In this document: positions 8,274 to 16,634 of the stretch, in pieces
How the letters are laid out: each line of letters opens with the position of its first letter
Numbering within the stretch: the first letter of the stretch is position 1
Assembly: GCF_029946515.1 (NCBI RefSeq)
Contig: NZ_JARZHH010000039.1
Location: forward strand, 42,459 to 106,458
Direction: 5' to 3'
Length of the DNA: 64,000 nt
DNA from: Polyangium sp. 6x1
GTDB taxonomy: Bacteria > Myxococcota_A > Polyangia > Polyangiales > Polyangiaceae
Program-made: the position numbers and the translations under genes
The notes under the pieces: generated by a model
Seen by the model: only the letters and a program-made list of their open reading frames with translations
Told to the model about the DNA's origin: nothing
Database searches by the model: none

Positions 8274-8717
8274 ATGGAGCCCCCCCTCGCCGTCCACCAC
8301 GTCGCCGTCGTCGTCGCCGACCTCGATCGAGCCGAGCGTTTTTATTCGGGCGTGCTCGGCCTCCCCGTCCTTCGCCGCTGGGACGACGCCGCAGGGCAGC
8401 CGCGCTCGGTATGGCTCGCGCTCGCGGGCGGCGCGTTTCTGGCGGTCGAGCGCGCGTCCACGCCCGGGGGCTCCGCTCCGGCGAGCGGAGCTGCGCCCCC
8501 GAACCCCCGCTCGCCCCATGCCCCGCGCCGCGAGGACACGGCCCCCGGCCTGCATTGCCTCGCGCTCGGCATCCGCCCGGACGCGCGCGAGCGCTGGCGC
8601 ACGACCCTCGCCGAGGCAGGTTTTCCCGTCGAACGCGAGAGCCCGTATACCCTCTACACGCGTGACCCCGACGGAAACTTGATCGGCCTCAGCCACTTCC
8701 CCGATCCGGCTCCTTGA
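8274..8717 (+). CDS. VOC superfamily (glyoxalase/bleomycin resistance-like) protein
   Basis: About 147 residues. The N-terminal beta-alpha-beta module is clear (VHHVAVVVADLDRAERFYSGVLGLPVLRRW), and the C-terminal module ends with the family signature YTRDPDGNLIGLSHF. His and Glu/Asp positions suit a metal site. Between the modules the protein carries an extra Pro/Ala/Ser segment (about residues 64-78) encoded exactly by a 43-bp palindromic repeat (8466-8508). Homologues should lack this loop. Substrate unknown. The ATG at 8274 is used; one at 8253 is also in frame. Confidence 0.82.
   Translation: MEPPLAVHHVAVVVADLDRAERFYSGVLGLPVLRRWDDAAGQPRSVWLALAGGAFLAVERASTPGGSAPASGAAPPNPRSPHAPRREDTAPGLHCLALGIRPDARERWRTTLAEAGFPVERESPYTLYTRDPDGNLIGLSHFPDPAP
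8466..8508 (+). repeat. 43-bp palindromic repeat, copy 1 (in VOC gene)
   Basis: Begins GGGGGCTCCGCTC and ends GCGCCCCCGAACCCCC. The outer arms GGGGGC/GCCCCC and the inner arms TCCGCTC/GAGCGGA can fold into one long hairpin with a small bulge, leaving an unpaired GAACCCCC tail. Three more copies with the same ends and exactly the same length occur at 19049, 48805 and 50485. Here the sense strand of the gene carries the element in the frame that reads GGSAPASGAAPPNP. Confidence 0.85.
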
Positions 8718-8732
8718 GGCAAAACCACCCCA

Positions 8733-9653
8733 ATGACAGGCCTCTCCCACCAGCGCTACCGCTTCGTCGCCCGCCCGGAGGACGCCGGCCAGAGGCTCGA
8801 TCAGGTCCTCGCCGCGAACGTCCCGGGTCTCTCGCGCCGCAAGGCCCGCGTCGCCATCGACCTCGGCGGCGTCTTCGTCGACGGCGCACGCGTCAAGGTC
8901 GCCGGTCGCGCCATTCGGCCCGGACAAACCATCCTCGCCCACCTCGGCGGCGCGCTCGACCGGGCGACCAAGGAGGTCGGCGCCGCCGCGCGCGCCAAAG
9001 ACGAGGCGAGCCTGCCGCCCTTCCGCATCGCCTACAAAGACGACGACCTCGTGGTCGTGGACAAACCCTCGGGCCTCGTCACGGCCCCGACGCCCGAGAG
9101 CGACCGGGGAAACCTCGCGGATCTGCTCGGCCGCGCCCTCGGCGGCACGATCTACGTCGTCCACCGCCTCGATCTCGACACGAGCGGGCTCGTCGTCTTC
9201 GCGCGGACGGAGAGCGCGAACCGCGCCCTCTCCGATCGAATTCGCGCCCATGATTTCGATCGCGTCTACCTCGCGGCGCTCCTCGGCCTCGTCGCCTGGG
9301 ACGAACGCACCATCGAGGAGCCCGTCGCCGGGAAACGCGCCGTCTCCCACGCCACCGTGCTCGAGCGCCTCTCCCCGCCGGGCACCCCCGGCGCGACGCT
9401 GATGCGATTCCGCCTCACGACCGGCCGCACCCACCAGATTCGCCTGCACGCCCTCCACGAGGGCCACCCCGTCCTCGGCGATCGCAAGTACGGAAAGACG
9501 AGCCCGCTGGATCCGCCGCGCCTCGCGCTCCACGCGACCCGCCTCGGCTTCGTGCACCCCCGGACGGGCGAATCCCTCGCCTGGGAGAGCCCGTGGCCCG
9601 ACGACCTCGCGCCCTGGCTCGAAGGATTGCGGACGGCCACGTCAGCTCATTGA
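8733..9653 (+). CDS. RluA family RNA pseudouridine synthase
   Basis: 306 residues. An N-terminal S4 RNA-binding domain (AGQRLDQVLAANVPGLSRRKARVAI) precedes the pseudouridine synthase domain. The catalytic motif HRLDLDTSGL lies at residues 144-153, with D147 as the nucleophile. The later motifs TGRTHQIRLHALHEGHPVLGD and RLALHATRLGF are standard for the RluA/RluC/RluD group. It isomerises specific uridines in rRNA or tRNA; the exact site cannot be deduced. It starts 15 bases after the VOC gene, so the two are probably cotranscribed. Confidence 0.93.
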   Translation: MTGLSHQRYRFVARPEDAGQRLDQVLAANVPGLSRRKARVAIDLGGVFVDGARVKVAGRAIRPGQTILAHLGGALDRATKEVGAAARAKDEASLPPFRIAYKDDDLVVVDKPSGLVTAPTPESDRGNLADLLGRALGGTIYVVHRLDLDTSGLVVFARTESANRALSDRIRAHDFDRVYLAALLGLVAWDERTIEEPVAGKRAVSHATVLERLSPPGTPGATLMRFRLTTGRTHQIRLHALHEGHPVLGDRKYGKTSPLDPPRLALHATRLGFVHPRTGESLAWESPWPDDLAPWLEGLRTATSAH

Positions 9654-9685
9654 CGCCTCGCGCGCGCCATTCTATCACGCCGGGC

Positions 9686-10219
9686 ATGCTCGCCCGACGC
9701 GCCCTCCCCCTCGCCCTCGCGTCCCTCACCGGACTCCTCGCGCTGTCCTGCACGAAATACGAGCTCAACATGCGCGAGAACGCCCCGGCGAGCGCCTTCG
9801 CCGCCCTGCCCCCGAACACCGCGCGGATCTGCGTCCTCCGCCCGCACGGGGTCGCGGCGCTCGTCCCCGCCGTCGTGCACGACAATGTTCGGCTCGTCGG
9901 CATGACCAAGGGCCCGTCGTATTTTTGCTATCTCGCCGAGGCCGGCGTTCACAGGATCGTCACCCGGTACGGCGACGACGTGGACGCCGAGCTCGGCTCC
10001 GACACGCTGGTCGACGCGTCCCTGACCGCCGAGCCCGGGGGGCATTATTTCCTGCACCACGACGTCACGGCGATCCTGACGCTCTCGGTCGGCTGGGTCG
10101 ACGCGACGCGGGCGAACGAAATGATCTCCGAATGCGACTACGCCGAGCTCGTCGCCGCCCCTTCGAACGAAAGCTTGCCCGCGCCCGGCGAAATCGTGCG
10201 CGCGTCGCGGCCTCAGTAA
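9686..10219 (+). CDS. Small lipoprotein, DUF2846-like
   Basis: 177 residues with a lipoprotein signal (LTGLLALSC). The mature part (ARICVLRPHGVAALVPAVVHDNVRLVGMTKGPSYFCYLAEAGVHRI) has the layout of DUF2846-type beta-sandwich lipoproteins: a hydrophobic strand with a conserved RP, a 'value of the object' strand, then a G-x-SYF turn. The ATG at 9686 is chosen to give an intact signal peptide. Its stop overlaps the end of a convergent TonB-dependent receptor gene by 7 bases. Confidence 0.72.
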   Translation: MLARRALPLALASLTGLLALSCTKYELNMRENAPASAFAALPPNTARICVLRPHGVAALVPAVVHDNVRLVGMTKGPSYFCYLAEAGVHRIVTRYGDDVDAELGSDTLVDASLTAEPGGHYFLHHDVTAILTLSVGWVDATRANEMISECDYAELVAAPSNESLPAPGEIVRASRPQ

Positions 10220-13041
10220 TCGACGCGCAGCCCGAACCGCACCTGCCGCGGCGCCTGCCACGCCACGGGTTTTCCGTACCGCGGGTTCTCGACGAGGTCC
10301 TCGGGGACGTCGTCCGGCGTGCCGTCCGGAATGGCTTGCACGTCGTTGTACGTGTAATTCTGATCGACCGCCGTCTCCGTCTGGCTGCCCGCGAGGTTGT
10401 AGATCTCGACGCTCGCGCCGAGCCGCAGATCCTTGCGGAGCTGGGCCGACACGCCGAGACGCGCGTCGATGCGGTTCACCCACGGCGTCCGCCCGGCGGA
10501 CCCGCGCGGCAGAATGAACACCTCGCCGTCCCCGAACAACGCGTGCGAGCCGAGCATGCTGTACGGCGTCCCCGATCGCCCCGTGTATCCCGCGCCGGCC
10601 TCCAGGATCACCCCGGCCGGCAGGACGAACTCTTTCCCGGCGTACAGCTTGACCGAATGCGTGTGATCCCCGGGCAAGAGCCCGGTCCGGTTCGTGTCGA
10701 GCTCGGGCTCGTCGAAATCGGTCGTGTTGTTCGGATCGAGCTGCCCCGTGTCCTGCCGGAAGAAGCCGCTGTAATTGCCGTACAGCGAGGAGAACGTATA
10801 ACTCGCGATCCCGACGAACCCGCCCGCGAACGGCCGCATCACCGTGATGGAGAGCCCATTGTAGACCCGCTCCGCCTCGGTCGCGAAGACCGCGGCCCCC
10901 GCGCCCGGATTGCCGATCAAGAATCCGCCCGTCGACAAACTCGTATCCTCGAGCGCGCGAATGAGCTCGTCGTGCACGAACACGGCCCCGAGCCGCACGC
11001 CGAGAGGCACAAGGACCTCGGCCCCCGCCACGATCTGATGCGACGCGGGCGCGGACGTGTCGGGGTCCACCGCGTTCCGGCCGCCTTGCAAGGAGTACAG
11101 CGTGCTCGGCTGCGCCGGATTCACGATCACGGAAGCCGACTCCCGCCCGCATCCGCCATACAGATCCTCCGGCGCGTTGACGCGGCAGCCGCTCGTCTGA
11201 TGAAAGCTCGAAAGCCGCGTTTCCTTCGCGAGCGCTCGCACCGAGACGTCGAGCGGCACGGACTGGTACCGCATCCCGTACGTCGCGAAGATCCGCGCCC
11301 GTCCCTTCTTCGTCGGATCCCACGTGACCGCGGCGCGCGGCGCGATCATGAACGGCAGCGCGAGCGTCCCCGCGCCAAACACCTGCGCGTCGTAACGCAC
11401 GCTCGCCTCGATCACGAACCCGTCCACGATGCGCCACGTATCCGCGAGGAACGCGCCCGCCCCGTACGACGAGGCCCGCGTGGTCGTGCTGTCGTACGTC
11501 ACCGGCGCATCGGGGCCGGCGAGATACCCGAACCGCTCATTCCGCACGAAAGACCCGCCGAGGCTCTCCCGCACGAGGGCGGCGCCGGAGTACCCTTGCA
11601 CCCGCGACACCGTCGCGACCTCGAAATCGATCCCGGCGCGGATCTTGTGCTCGCCGAGCCCACGCGCGCGCAGCGACACGACGGCGCGCCCCTCGATCCG
11701 ATCCGCGGTGAACCGGGAGAGCAGCCCGGGGCCCCCCATGGAATACGGGCCCGCGGCGCAGTTCAGCGCGAACAAGATCGGGGCGCCGGGCGGGGAGCAC
11801 ACGGGATATGCGCTGGTCGGAAGATCCTCGAAATCGTCGATCGGGTGGGGCGGGACCGAATCCAGCGGCCGGTTCCAGAGCACCCGCGGCACGTGCGCGA
11901 GGGTCCCCGGCGTGCCGATGTCGTCGACGCCCGATCCATCCGCCGCGCGCGTCTCGGTCTGGCTGCGCACCCAGCCGAGCGCCGTGTCGAGCCGCGCATC
12001 GCGCCCGAGCAAGCTCGTCCCGCGCAGCACGACCGCATTCGTGAGCGCCGTCTCGCGCCGGCCCATGGCCGTGAGCTCTCCATTCAAGTTGTCGACCCCG
12101 ATCGCGTCACTCCGCGGATCGAATGCATACGTCGCGCCGCCCCCGGACCCCGCGTAGGTCCCGAACACGGACAGCGTGACCTCCTGCGCCTTCGAATGCC
12201 GGTACGTGAGCTTGCCGATCCATTGCCCGACGTCCCCCTGGGCAAACTCCGTGCGCTCCGTCCCGGCGAGCCGCGTCTTCACCTGCGCGCCCGTCTCCGG
12301 GTCGAGGGTCGGCTTGGCTCCGAAGACGTCGCCGAAATCGTCCGACGGGGTCCACGTCATCGCGTTCAGGCTGCGATCCAGGCGATAACGCCGCCGGGCG
12401 AGGCTGCCGCCCGCGAAAAAGAAGAGCCGATCCTTTACAATCGGCCCCCCCACGGATCCGCCGAGATCCCGCACGCCGTCGAGCCGCGGATCCGTATGAA
12501 TGACCGTGTTCTCGAAGACCCGCAGCGGCCTTTCCCCTTCGAGCGCGCCCGGCGCGAGGCTGCCCCACGTCGACGCGTGGAATCGATCCCCGCCGCTCTT
12601 CGTCGTGACGTCGTACACCCCGCCCATGCCCCGCCCGAATGCAACGTCGGCCCCCGCGACCGTCACGTCGGCCCGCTCGACGAACTCCATCGAGAGCGGC
12701 ATCTGGAGGACGCCGAGGACCGGATTGCCCACACGAATCCCGTCCACGAAAAACGTATTCTCCGGCGAGCTCGCCCCGACGAAGGACACGCCGTACAGGT
12801 CTTCCTGCGTCCCCGGCAAGAGGAGCGCGAGGTTCTCGAACGATCGCGCGGGCCCGCCGCGCAGCTCCGGCGCCATGAGCGGCAGGAGGCGCACGCCGGC
12901 CGGATCGATCGATTCTCCGAAGCGCGCCCCGCTGCCGGCGCCGAGGCCGCTCGGCAAGGGCTCTTCCGCGAGGACGACGGGTGTGGCGAGAAAAACGCCC
13001 ACGAGGAAGGCGACACCGGGGATCCGGAAAGGAAAAACCAC
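10213..13041 (-). CDS. TonB-dependent outer-membrane receptor
   Basis: About 942 residues. After a signal peptide ending near PVVLAEE, the plug domain shows SFENLALLLPGTQEDLYGVSFVGAS, FFVDGIRVG and the GGVYDVTTKSGGDRF segment typical of Oar/CirA-like receptors. A long beta-barrel follows, ending in QVRFGLRVDY with a C-terminal aromatic. No carboxypeptidase regulatory domain precedes the plug. I place the start at a GTG (13041) with GGAG eight bases upstream; a TTG at 13080 overlapping the previous stop is possible. The ligand is unknown. The lipoprotein gene immediately upstream is probably its operon partner. Confidence 0.87.
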   Translation of the reverse strand: MVFPFRIPGVAFLVGVFLATPVVLAEEPLPSGLGAGSGARFGESIDPAGVRLLPLMAPELRGGPARSFENLALLLPGTQEDLYGVSFVGASSPENTFFVDGIRVGNPVLGVLQMPLSMEFVERADVTVAGADVAFGRGMGGVYDVTTKSGGDRFHASTWGSLAPGALEGERPLRVFENTVIHTDPRLDGVRDLGGSVGGPIVKDRLFFFAGGSLARRRYRLDRSLNAMTWTPSDDFGDVFGAKPTLDPETGAQVKTRLAGTERTEFAQGDVGQWIGKLTYRHSKAQEVTLSVFGTYAGSGGGATYAFDPRSDAIGVDNLNGELTAMGRRETALTNAVVLRGTSLLGRDARLDTALGWVRSQTETRAADGSGVDDIGTPGTLAHVPRVLWNRPLDSVPPHPIDDFEDLPTSAYPVCSPPGAPILFALNCAAGPYSMGGPGLLSRFTADRIEGRAVVSLRARGLGEHKIRAGIDFEVATVSRVQGYSGAALVRESLGGSFVRNERFGYLAGPDAPVTYDSTTTRASSYGAGAFLADTWRIVDGFVIEASVRYDAQVFGAGTLALPFMIAPRAAVTWDPTKKGRARIFATYGMRYQSVPLDVSVRALAKETRLSSFHQTSGCRVNAPEDLYGGCGRESASVIVNPAQPSTLYSLQGGRNAVDPDTSAPASHQIVAGAEVLVPLGVRLGAVFVHDELIRALEDTSLSTGGFLIGNPGAGAAVFATEAERVYNGLSITVMRPFAGGFVGIASYTFSSLYGNYSGFFRQDTGQLDPNNTTDFDEPELDTNRTGLLPGDHTHSVKLYAGKEFVLPAGVILEAGAGYTGRSGTPYSMLGSHALFGDGEVFILPRGSAGRTPWVNRIDARLGVSAQLRKDLRLGASVEIYNLAGSQTETAVDQNYTYNDVQAIPDGTPDDVPEDLVENPRYGKPVAWQAPRQVRFGLRVDY

Positions 13042-13076
13042 GTTTCGTACTCCAAACGTTCGTCGCGCCGAACGGG

Positions 13077-13823
13077 TCAAAGCGGATCCAGCGGGGAGCC
13101 CACGAGCACGCAGTGGAGCGTGTTCGAATCACAACGCGTCTGGATGCGCGGGTCGATCCCGGAGCCGGACGGGTTGCCCGTGCTCGGATCGGGCTCCGGT
13201 GAGCAAAGCTCGTCCCCCGGGGTGGCCTCCGGGAAAAACGAGCTGCAGTCGACCGACGGCGAGAGCGCCGAGACCTCGTACCTCACCGAGCACCCGTTCG
13301 TGAGGTCTTCCACCGTGAGCTCCGCGGCGAACCGCACGCCCGGCAGGCTGTGGGTGACGAGCATCCGGAGGTCCTTCCAGGTCTCCCGCACGTGCGCGCC
13401 CGGCACCTCGAAGGGGTTGCCGAGATCGTCGAAAACCACCTGCGAAGGAAACTGGACATCGGCCGGCGCGAGGTCGCCGGGGCGGCACAACCCATCCGCG
13501 TCCGCGAGCTCCGGGAAGGAGCCGAACGAATACGGCCGCTGCTCGTCGCGGTCGACCATGAACGCCATCTGGCCCATGAACGACGATTGCACGGCGATGC
13601 TCGGCCGGCTCGAATCCGGCCCGTCCGGGCCTCTGCCGGGATACACCTCGATCCCCACCTCCTCGCCGATGCGGATGTCGCACAGGCCGCCGCTCTGCGA
13701 GAGGACCCGGTACCGCGCGTAGTAAGGCGCGGTGGCGACGTGGCACGGCGCAGGCGGGTCTTCACAACCCGCGGTCGCCGCGAGCAAGAGCAAAGGGGCG
13801 ATCCGACGCAAGAGGGTAAGCAT
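13077..13823 (-). CDS. Lipoprotein upstream of TonB receptor
   Basis: About 248 residues with a lipoprotein signal (LLLLAATAGC). The mature protein has several cysteines and beta-rich segments (ARYRVLSQSGGLCDIRIGEEVGIEVYPGRG) and no domain I recognise. It lies directly upstream of, and nearly touches, the TonB-dependent receptor gene on the same strand, so a role as the surface partner or ligand-capturing lipoprotein of that receptor is plausible by position only. A GTG at 13835 would add four residues. Confidence 0.75.
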   Translation of the reverse strand: MLTLLRRIAPLLLLAATAGCEDPPAPCHVATAPYYARYRVLSQSGGLCDIRIGEEVGIEVYPGRGPDGPDSSRPSIAVQSSFMGQMAFMVDRDEQRPYSFGSFPELADADGLCRPGDLAPADVQFPSQVVFDDLGNPFEVPGAHVRETWKDLRMLVTHSLPGVRFAAELTVEDLTNGCSVRYEVSALSPSVDCSSFFPEATPGDELCSPEPDPSTGNPSGSGIDPRIQTRCDSNTLHCVLVGSPLDPL

Positions 13824-13881
13824 GTGGGGCAGCACCCATGCTACAGGACGTGCGATGCCCCGACAATCGGGATGTTTGCGA

Positions 13882-14424
13882 TCAACCTCGATTGCTCTTC
13901 ACGGGCACCCCGGCTTCCCGCAGGAAAACGACGACGGGGCGGAGCGCGTGCGCCGGACCTTTGCCGAGCCGTAGCTCCTCGCCGTTTTTCATTGTAAGCG
14001 CGAGCCAGCGCGGCTCGAACCCGGGCTCCGTCGATTCGCCTTCGACCCCCGCCACCACGGGCGTCGCCGCGTGGACGAGGCCACGCGCGTCGAGCGTCCG
14101 GGAAAAACCCCGGCCCTCTTGCACGATCTCGCCTCGCTCGAGGTCGATCCGGAAGCGCCCGTGCTTGCGCGCGCTCCGCCGCGCGATGCGATTGCCGATC
14201 GCGGAGGCCGTCGTCCAGACGATCGCGATGAGCAGGATGGGGAGCGGCGCCGCCCGGAGCCCGACGATGATGGAGACGAGGATCGACGCGACGAGCGCGA
14301 ACGGCGCGTAGAGCTTCACCAGCGTATCGGCGAAGCCCCCGGGGCAGTCGCAGACGAGCACGAGCGGCCCCTCGGCCACGATCGTGCCCGCCTCGTTCTG
14401 CAGCAATGTCTCCCGCTCCTCCAA
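13882..14424 (-). CDS. Membrane protein of unknown function
   Basis: About 180 residues. Two adjacent transmembrane helices (LYAPFALVASILVSIIVGL and PLPILLIAIVWTTASAIG, residues ~38-74) are followed by a soluble C-terminal domain with GRFRIDLERGEIVQEGRGFSR and ALTMKNGEELRLGKG, resembling a PH-like or beta-barrel cytoplasmic domain. Translation appears to start at TTG (14424, AAGGG upstream); a second TTG at 14406 is possible. No family named. Confidence 0.65.
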   Translation of the reverse strand: MEERETLLQNEAGTIVAEGPLVLVCDCPGGFADTLVKLYAPFALVASILVSIIVGLRAAPLPILLIAIVWTTASAIGNRIARRSARKHGRFRIDLERGEIVQEGRGFSRTLDARGLVHAATPVVAGVEGESTEPGFEPRWLALTMKNGEELRLGKGPAHALRPVVVFLREAGVPVKSNRG

Positions 14425-14488
14425 CGAGGCCCTTGTTCCTCATCCCGCCCCACGTGGCAAGATCGAAGCGGGCGCGCGGCTTCGGCTT

Positions 14489-15313
14489 TCAGCCCGTCGG
14501 GCGCTTCCGCGAGCGCCACTCGCGCAGGACACGGATCCCGAGCAGCGCCGCCGCGAGCCCCACGACGAACGCGATTCCGATCGGCAAAGGCTCGAGCTCC
14601 CGCCGAAGGCCCTCGCTCGCCCCGCGCGCGGCCGAGCGGCTGAGCGTGGCCACGATGTCGTTCACGCAAGGCTCGCCCCTCTTGTCCGTGCACTGCGCGA
14701 CCTCGTCCTTCGCCGCGGCGAGGGCCCCGCGCACCGCCGCCCCGGCCGCGCGCTCGGCCGCCGCCGCCATCGCGTCCGCGAGCGGCCCCTCGGCGTCCGG
14801 CCCGAACCAGCCAGCGATCTCGCTGCCCATCGCCTGCGTCAGCGACCGGCCCATCTCGCCCGAGACCTCGCCGATCATCGTCGTCGCCTCGTTTTCCCGG
14901 CTGTTCATGCCTCGCACGAGCCCCATCGCCGCCTGCTCGCCGGCCCTCGCGGCCGCCTGGCTGATGGGCCCGCGCTCATCCATCACGGTATCGACCGCCG
15001 TCCGCAGGGACTCCGAGACAAGGTGCCGCACGATCCACCGCTGCTCAGGCACGGTCGCCGTGAGCCCTTGCATCGCGCCTCGCATCACGTCCGCCGAGAT
15101 CGCCTTGATTCCCGGGGGCGGCCCGGCCGCGAGCGCATTCGTCAGAAAACGATCGAGCAAGAGCCCCATCTTGCGGGCGAGCTCGGCGTCCTCGGGAGGC
15201 CTCTCGAGCGCGGAAATCGCGCCCAGCGTCGCCTCCCGGGCGGGCTTCTGGACATTCGCGGCGCACCCGAGCATCACGAGCCCGAGCACGATCGCCAGCA
15301 TGATCGCTCTCAT
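14489..15313 (-). CDS. Lipoprotein with C-terminal transmembrane helix
   Basis: 274 residues. The N-terminal signal ends in VMLGCAAN (lipobox). The middle is Ala/Gly/Met-rich and probably helical (MRGAMQGLTATVPEQ, AAERAAGAAVRGALAAAK). A single membrane helix near the end (IGIAFVVGLAAALLGIRVL) is followed by a basic tail (REWRSRKRP). The start at 15313 has GGGGGAT upstream and leaves a good signal. Being both lipid-anchored and membrane-spanning suggests a protein spanning the periplasm. Function unknown. Confidence 0.72.
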   Translation of the reverse strand: MRAIMLAIVLGLVMLGCAANVQKPAREATLGAISALERPPEDAELARKMGLLLDRFLTNALAAGPPPGIKAISADVMRGAMQGLTATVPEQRWIVRHLVSESLRTAVDTVMDERGPISQAAARAGEQAAMGLVRGMNSRENEATTMIGEVSGEMGRSLTQAMGSEIAGWFGPDAEGPLADAMAAAAERAAGAAVRGALAAAKDEVAQCTDKRGEPCVNDIVATLSRSAARGASEGLRRELEPLPIGIAFVVGLAAALLGIRVLREWRSRKRPTG

Positions 15314-15428
15314 ATCGATCCCCCCGTACCGGGCGCATGCGTGCACCTCCCGCGCCGGGCGCCCCCTGCACGCGCGTACGTTCGCGGCGAACCGGTTTTT
15401 CAGGTGGAACGGGGGACGCGAAGCGCGC

Positions 15429-15857
15429 TCAGGTCACGCCGTACCAGCGCTTCGTCTCGGGCTTCATCCACATGATGAGCAGCGGGATCGTGATGGGCAG
15501 ACAGCACGTATTCCACAGCATGTTCAGCCCGATCAGGACGATCCCCATCGTGTAGGCCCATTTCGCCTTGCCGGCGAAGAGCACGACCGCGTGCGGGATG
15601 ATGATGAGAAACGACAGGCCCGCCAGGAAGATCCCCGCCACCCATTCTCCGGCCGCGGACGACCCGGACATCCCCCGCATGGCCGGCCCGAGCATCAGGT
15701 AAAGCCCTGTCCCGAACGCGCCGAGGAGCATGAGGATCATCAGCACCGCATAGATGCGGAAATAATAAACGCCTTCCGGCGGACGATCCTCCTCCATCAA
15801 GAGAGGCGTCCCGGGGGGAGCGCCGGAGGGGATGAAGTACGGGCCCTGATGGCTCAT
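15429..15857 (-). CDS. Small integral membrane protein
   Basis: 142 residues. After a Pro-rich cytoplasmic N-terminus there are three to four hydrophobic helices (YAVLMILMLLGAFGTGLYLM; GIFLAGLSFLIIIPHAVVLF; MGIVLIGLNMLWNTCCLPITIPLLIMW). The short C-terminus ends in KPETKRWYGVT. No family recognised. It is transcribed divergently from the 16173 gene. Confidence 0.72.
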   Translation of the reverse strand: MSHQGPYFIPSGAPPGTPLLMEEDRPPEGVYYFRIYAVLMILMLLGAFGTGLYLMLGPAMRGMSGSSAAGEWVAGIFLAGLSFLIIIPHAVVLFAGKAKWAYTMGIVLIGLNMLWNTCCLPITIPLLIMWMKPETKRWYGVT

Positions 15858-16172
15858 GACGTCCGGCCATCATCACCCGAGTTCGCCGGAGCCGGCAAGG
15901 CCTCCGTCCACCTCTCCCTCGCGGCCCAGCTCGCCGCGTCGCTCGCCCACGCCGAGCAGGAGCTCGCGCGGCTCGTCGCTCTCCTCCGCGACGCCGCGCC
16001 TCGCACGCCCGGCGCCTCGCGCACGCGCGCCACAGCCGCGGCGAGGGTCGTGCGGCGCCGAGCCCGCGCCCTCGCTTCTCCCCTGCACGCTTTTCCCGTT
16101 GGCGTGATCGTCGCAAGCGTCGGCCGGCGCGGGCTCCGCCGATCCTGTCGGACAGGGCCCCGGGAGGAATCC
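15858..16172. other. Intergenic region with an open but unlikely N-terminal extension
   Basis: 315 bases between divergent genes. The plus-strand frame of the downstream gene stays open back to an ATG at 15849 and could add about 108 residues. Their Arg/Ala-rich composition and the strong ribosome-binding site before 16173 argue against use. A 13-base palindrome lies near the right end (16144-16156). Promoters for both flanking genes should be here, but no clear -35/-10 pair is visible. Confidence 0.45.
16144..16156. promoter_or_regulatory. Short palindrome upstream of membrane protein gene
   Basis: CCTGTC-G-GACAGG has six-base perfect arms around one base. It ends 16 bases before the ATG at 16173 and just before its ribosome-binding site, so it could be an operator or a small mRNA hairpin. 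Position and symmetry are the only evidence. Confidence 0.35.
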
Positions 16173-16493
16173 ATGGATCAGTCGTTCGACGTCTCCACGC
16201 AGGGCATGACCTCCACGCTGAACAAGAACGAGGGCAGGACGACGCAGCTCATCGAGCGCCAAACCTCGCGCCTCCCCTCGATCGCGTACCTCGGCCTCGC
16301 GTTCGGGTCGATGTTGATCTCGGCCAGCCTCGCAGCCTCGGCGCGCCCGCAGCGCCGCTTTGGTTACTCGAAGCGCCTCGAGCTCGCGAACTTCGTCGGG
16401 CAGTGGGTGCCGTCGCTCTTGCTGATCGGCGTCTACAACAAGCTCGTCAAGGTCGAGCACGAGATGCTGGCCTCGCGCAGCGTGGTGCGCTGA
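16173..16493 (+). CDS. Small membrane protein of unknown function
   Basis: 106 residues. A hydrophilic N-terminus (MDQSFDVSTQGMTSTLNKNE) is followed by two hydrophobic segments (SIAYLGLAFGSMLISASLAAS and FVGQWVPSLLLIGVYNKLV) joined by a basic loop. GGGAGGA at 16162-16168 supports the ATG. Both helices are short and it may be an inner-membrane protein with both ends inside. No family assigned. Confidence 0.72.
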   Translation: MDQSFDVSTQGMTSTLNKNEGRTTQLIERQTSRLPSIAYLGLAFGSMLISASLAASARPQRRFGYSKRLELANFVGQWVPSLLLIGVYNKLVKVEHEMLASRSVVR

Positions 16494-16634
16494 AGCGCGA
16501 CGAAATCCGTCGGCGCGTGATCTCCCGCGAGCCCCCGCGAAAAACGCGCCTCCCGTAGACACACGGAGAGGCCCTCGCGTATCGTGCTCGGCTCGGGAGG
16601 TCGCTCGGCTCGCGGCTTCCGTTCGGAGGTCGCC

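Noticed and set aside
13841..14443. Alternative 200-residue minus-strand frame over the 13882 gene
   Set aside because: Arg-rich shadow; the 13882-14424 frame has two convincing membrane helices.
15849..16172. N-terminal extension of the 106-residue membrane protein by about 108 residues
   Set aside because: The extension is Arg/Ala-rich without conserved look, while GGGAGGA sits properly before the ATG at 16173.
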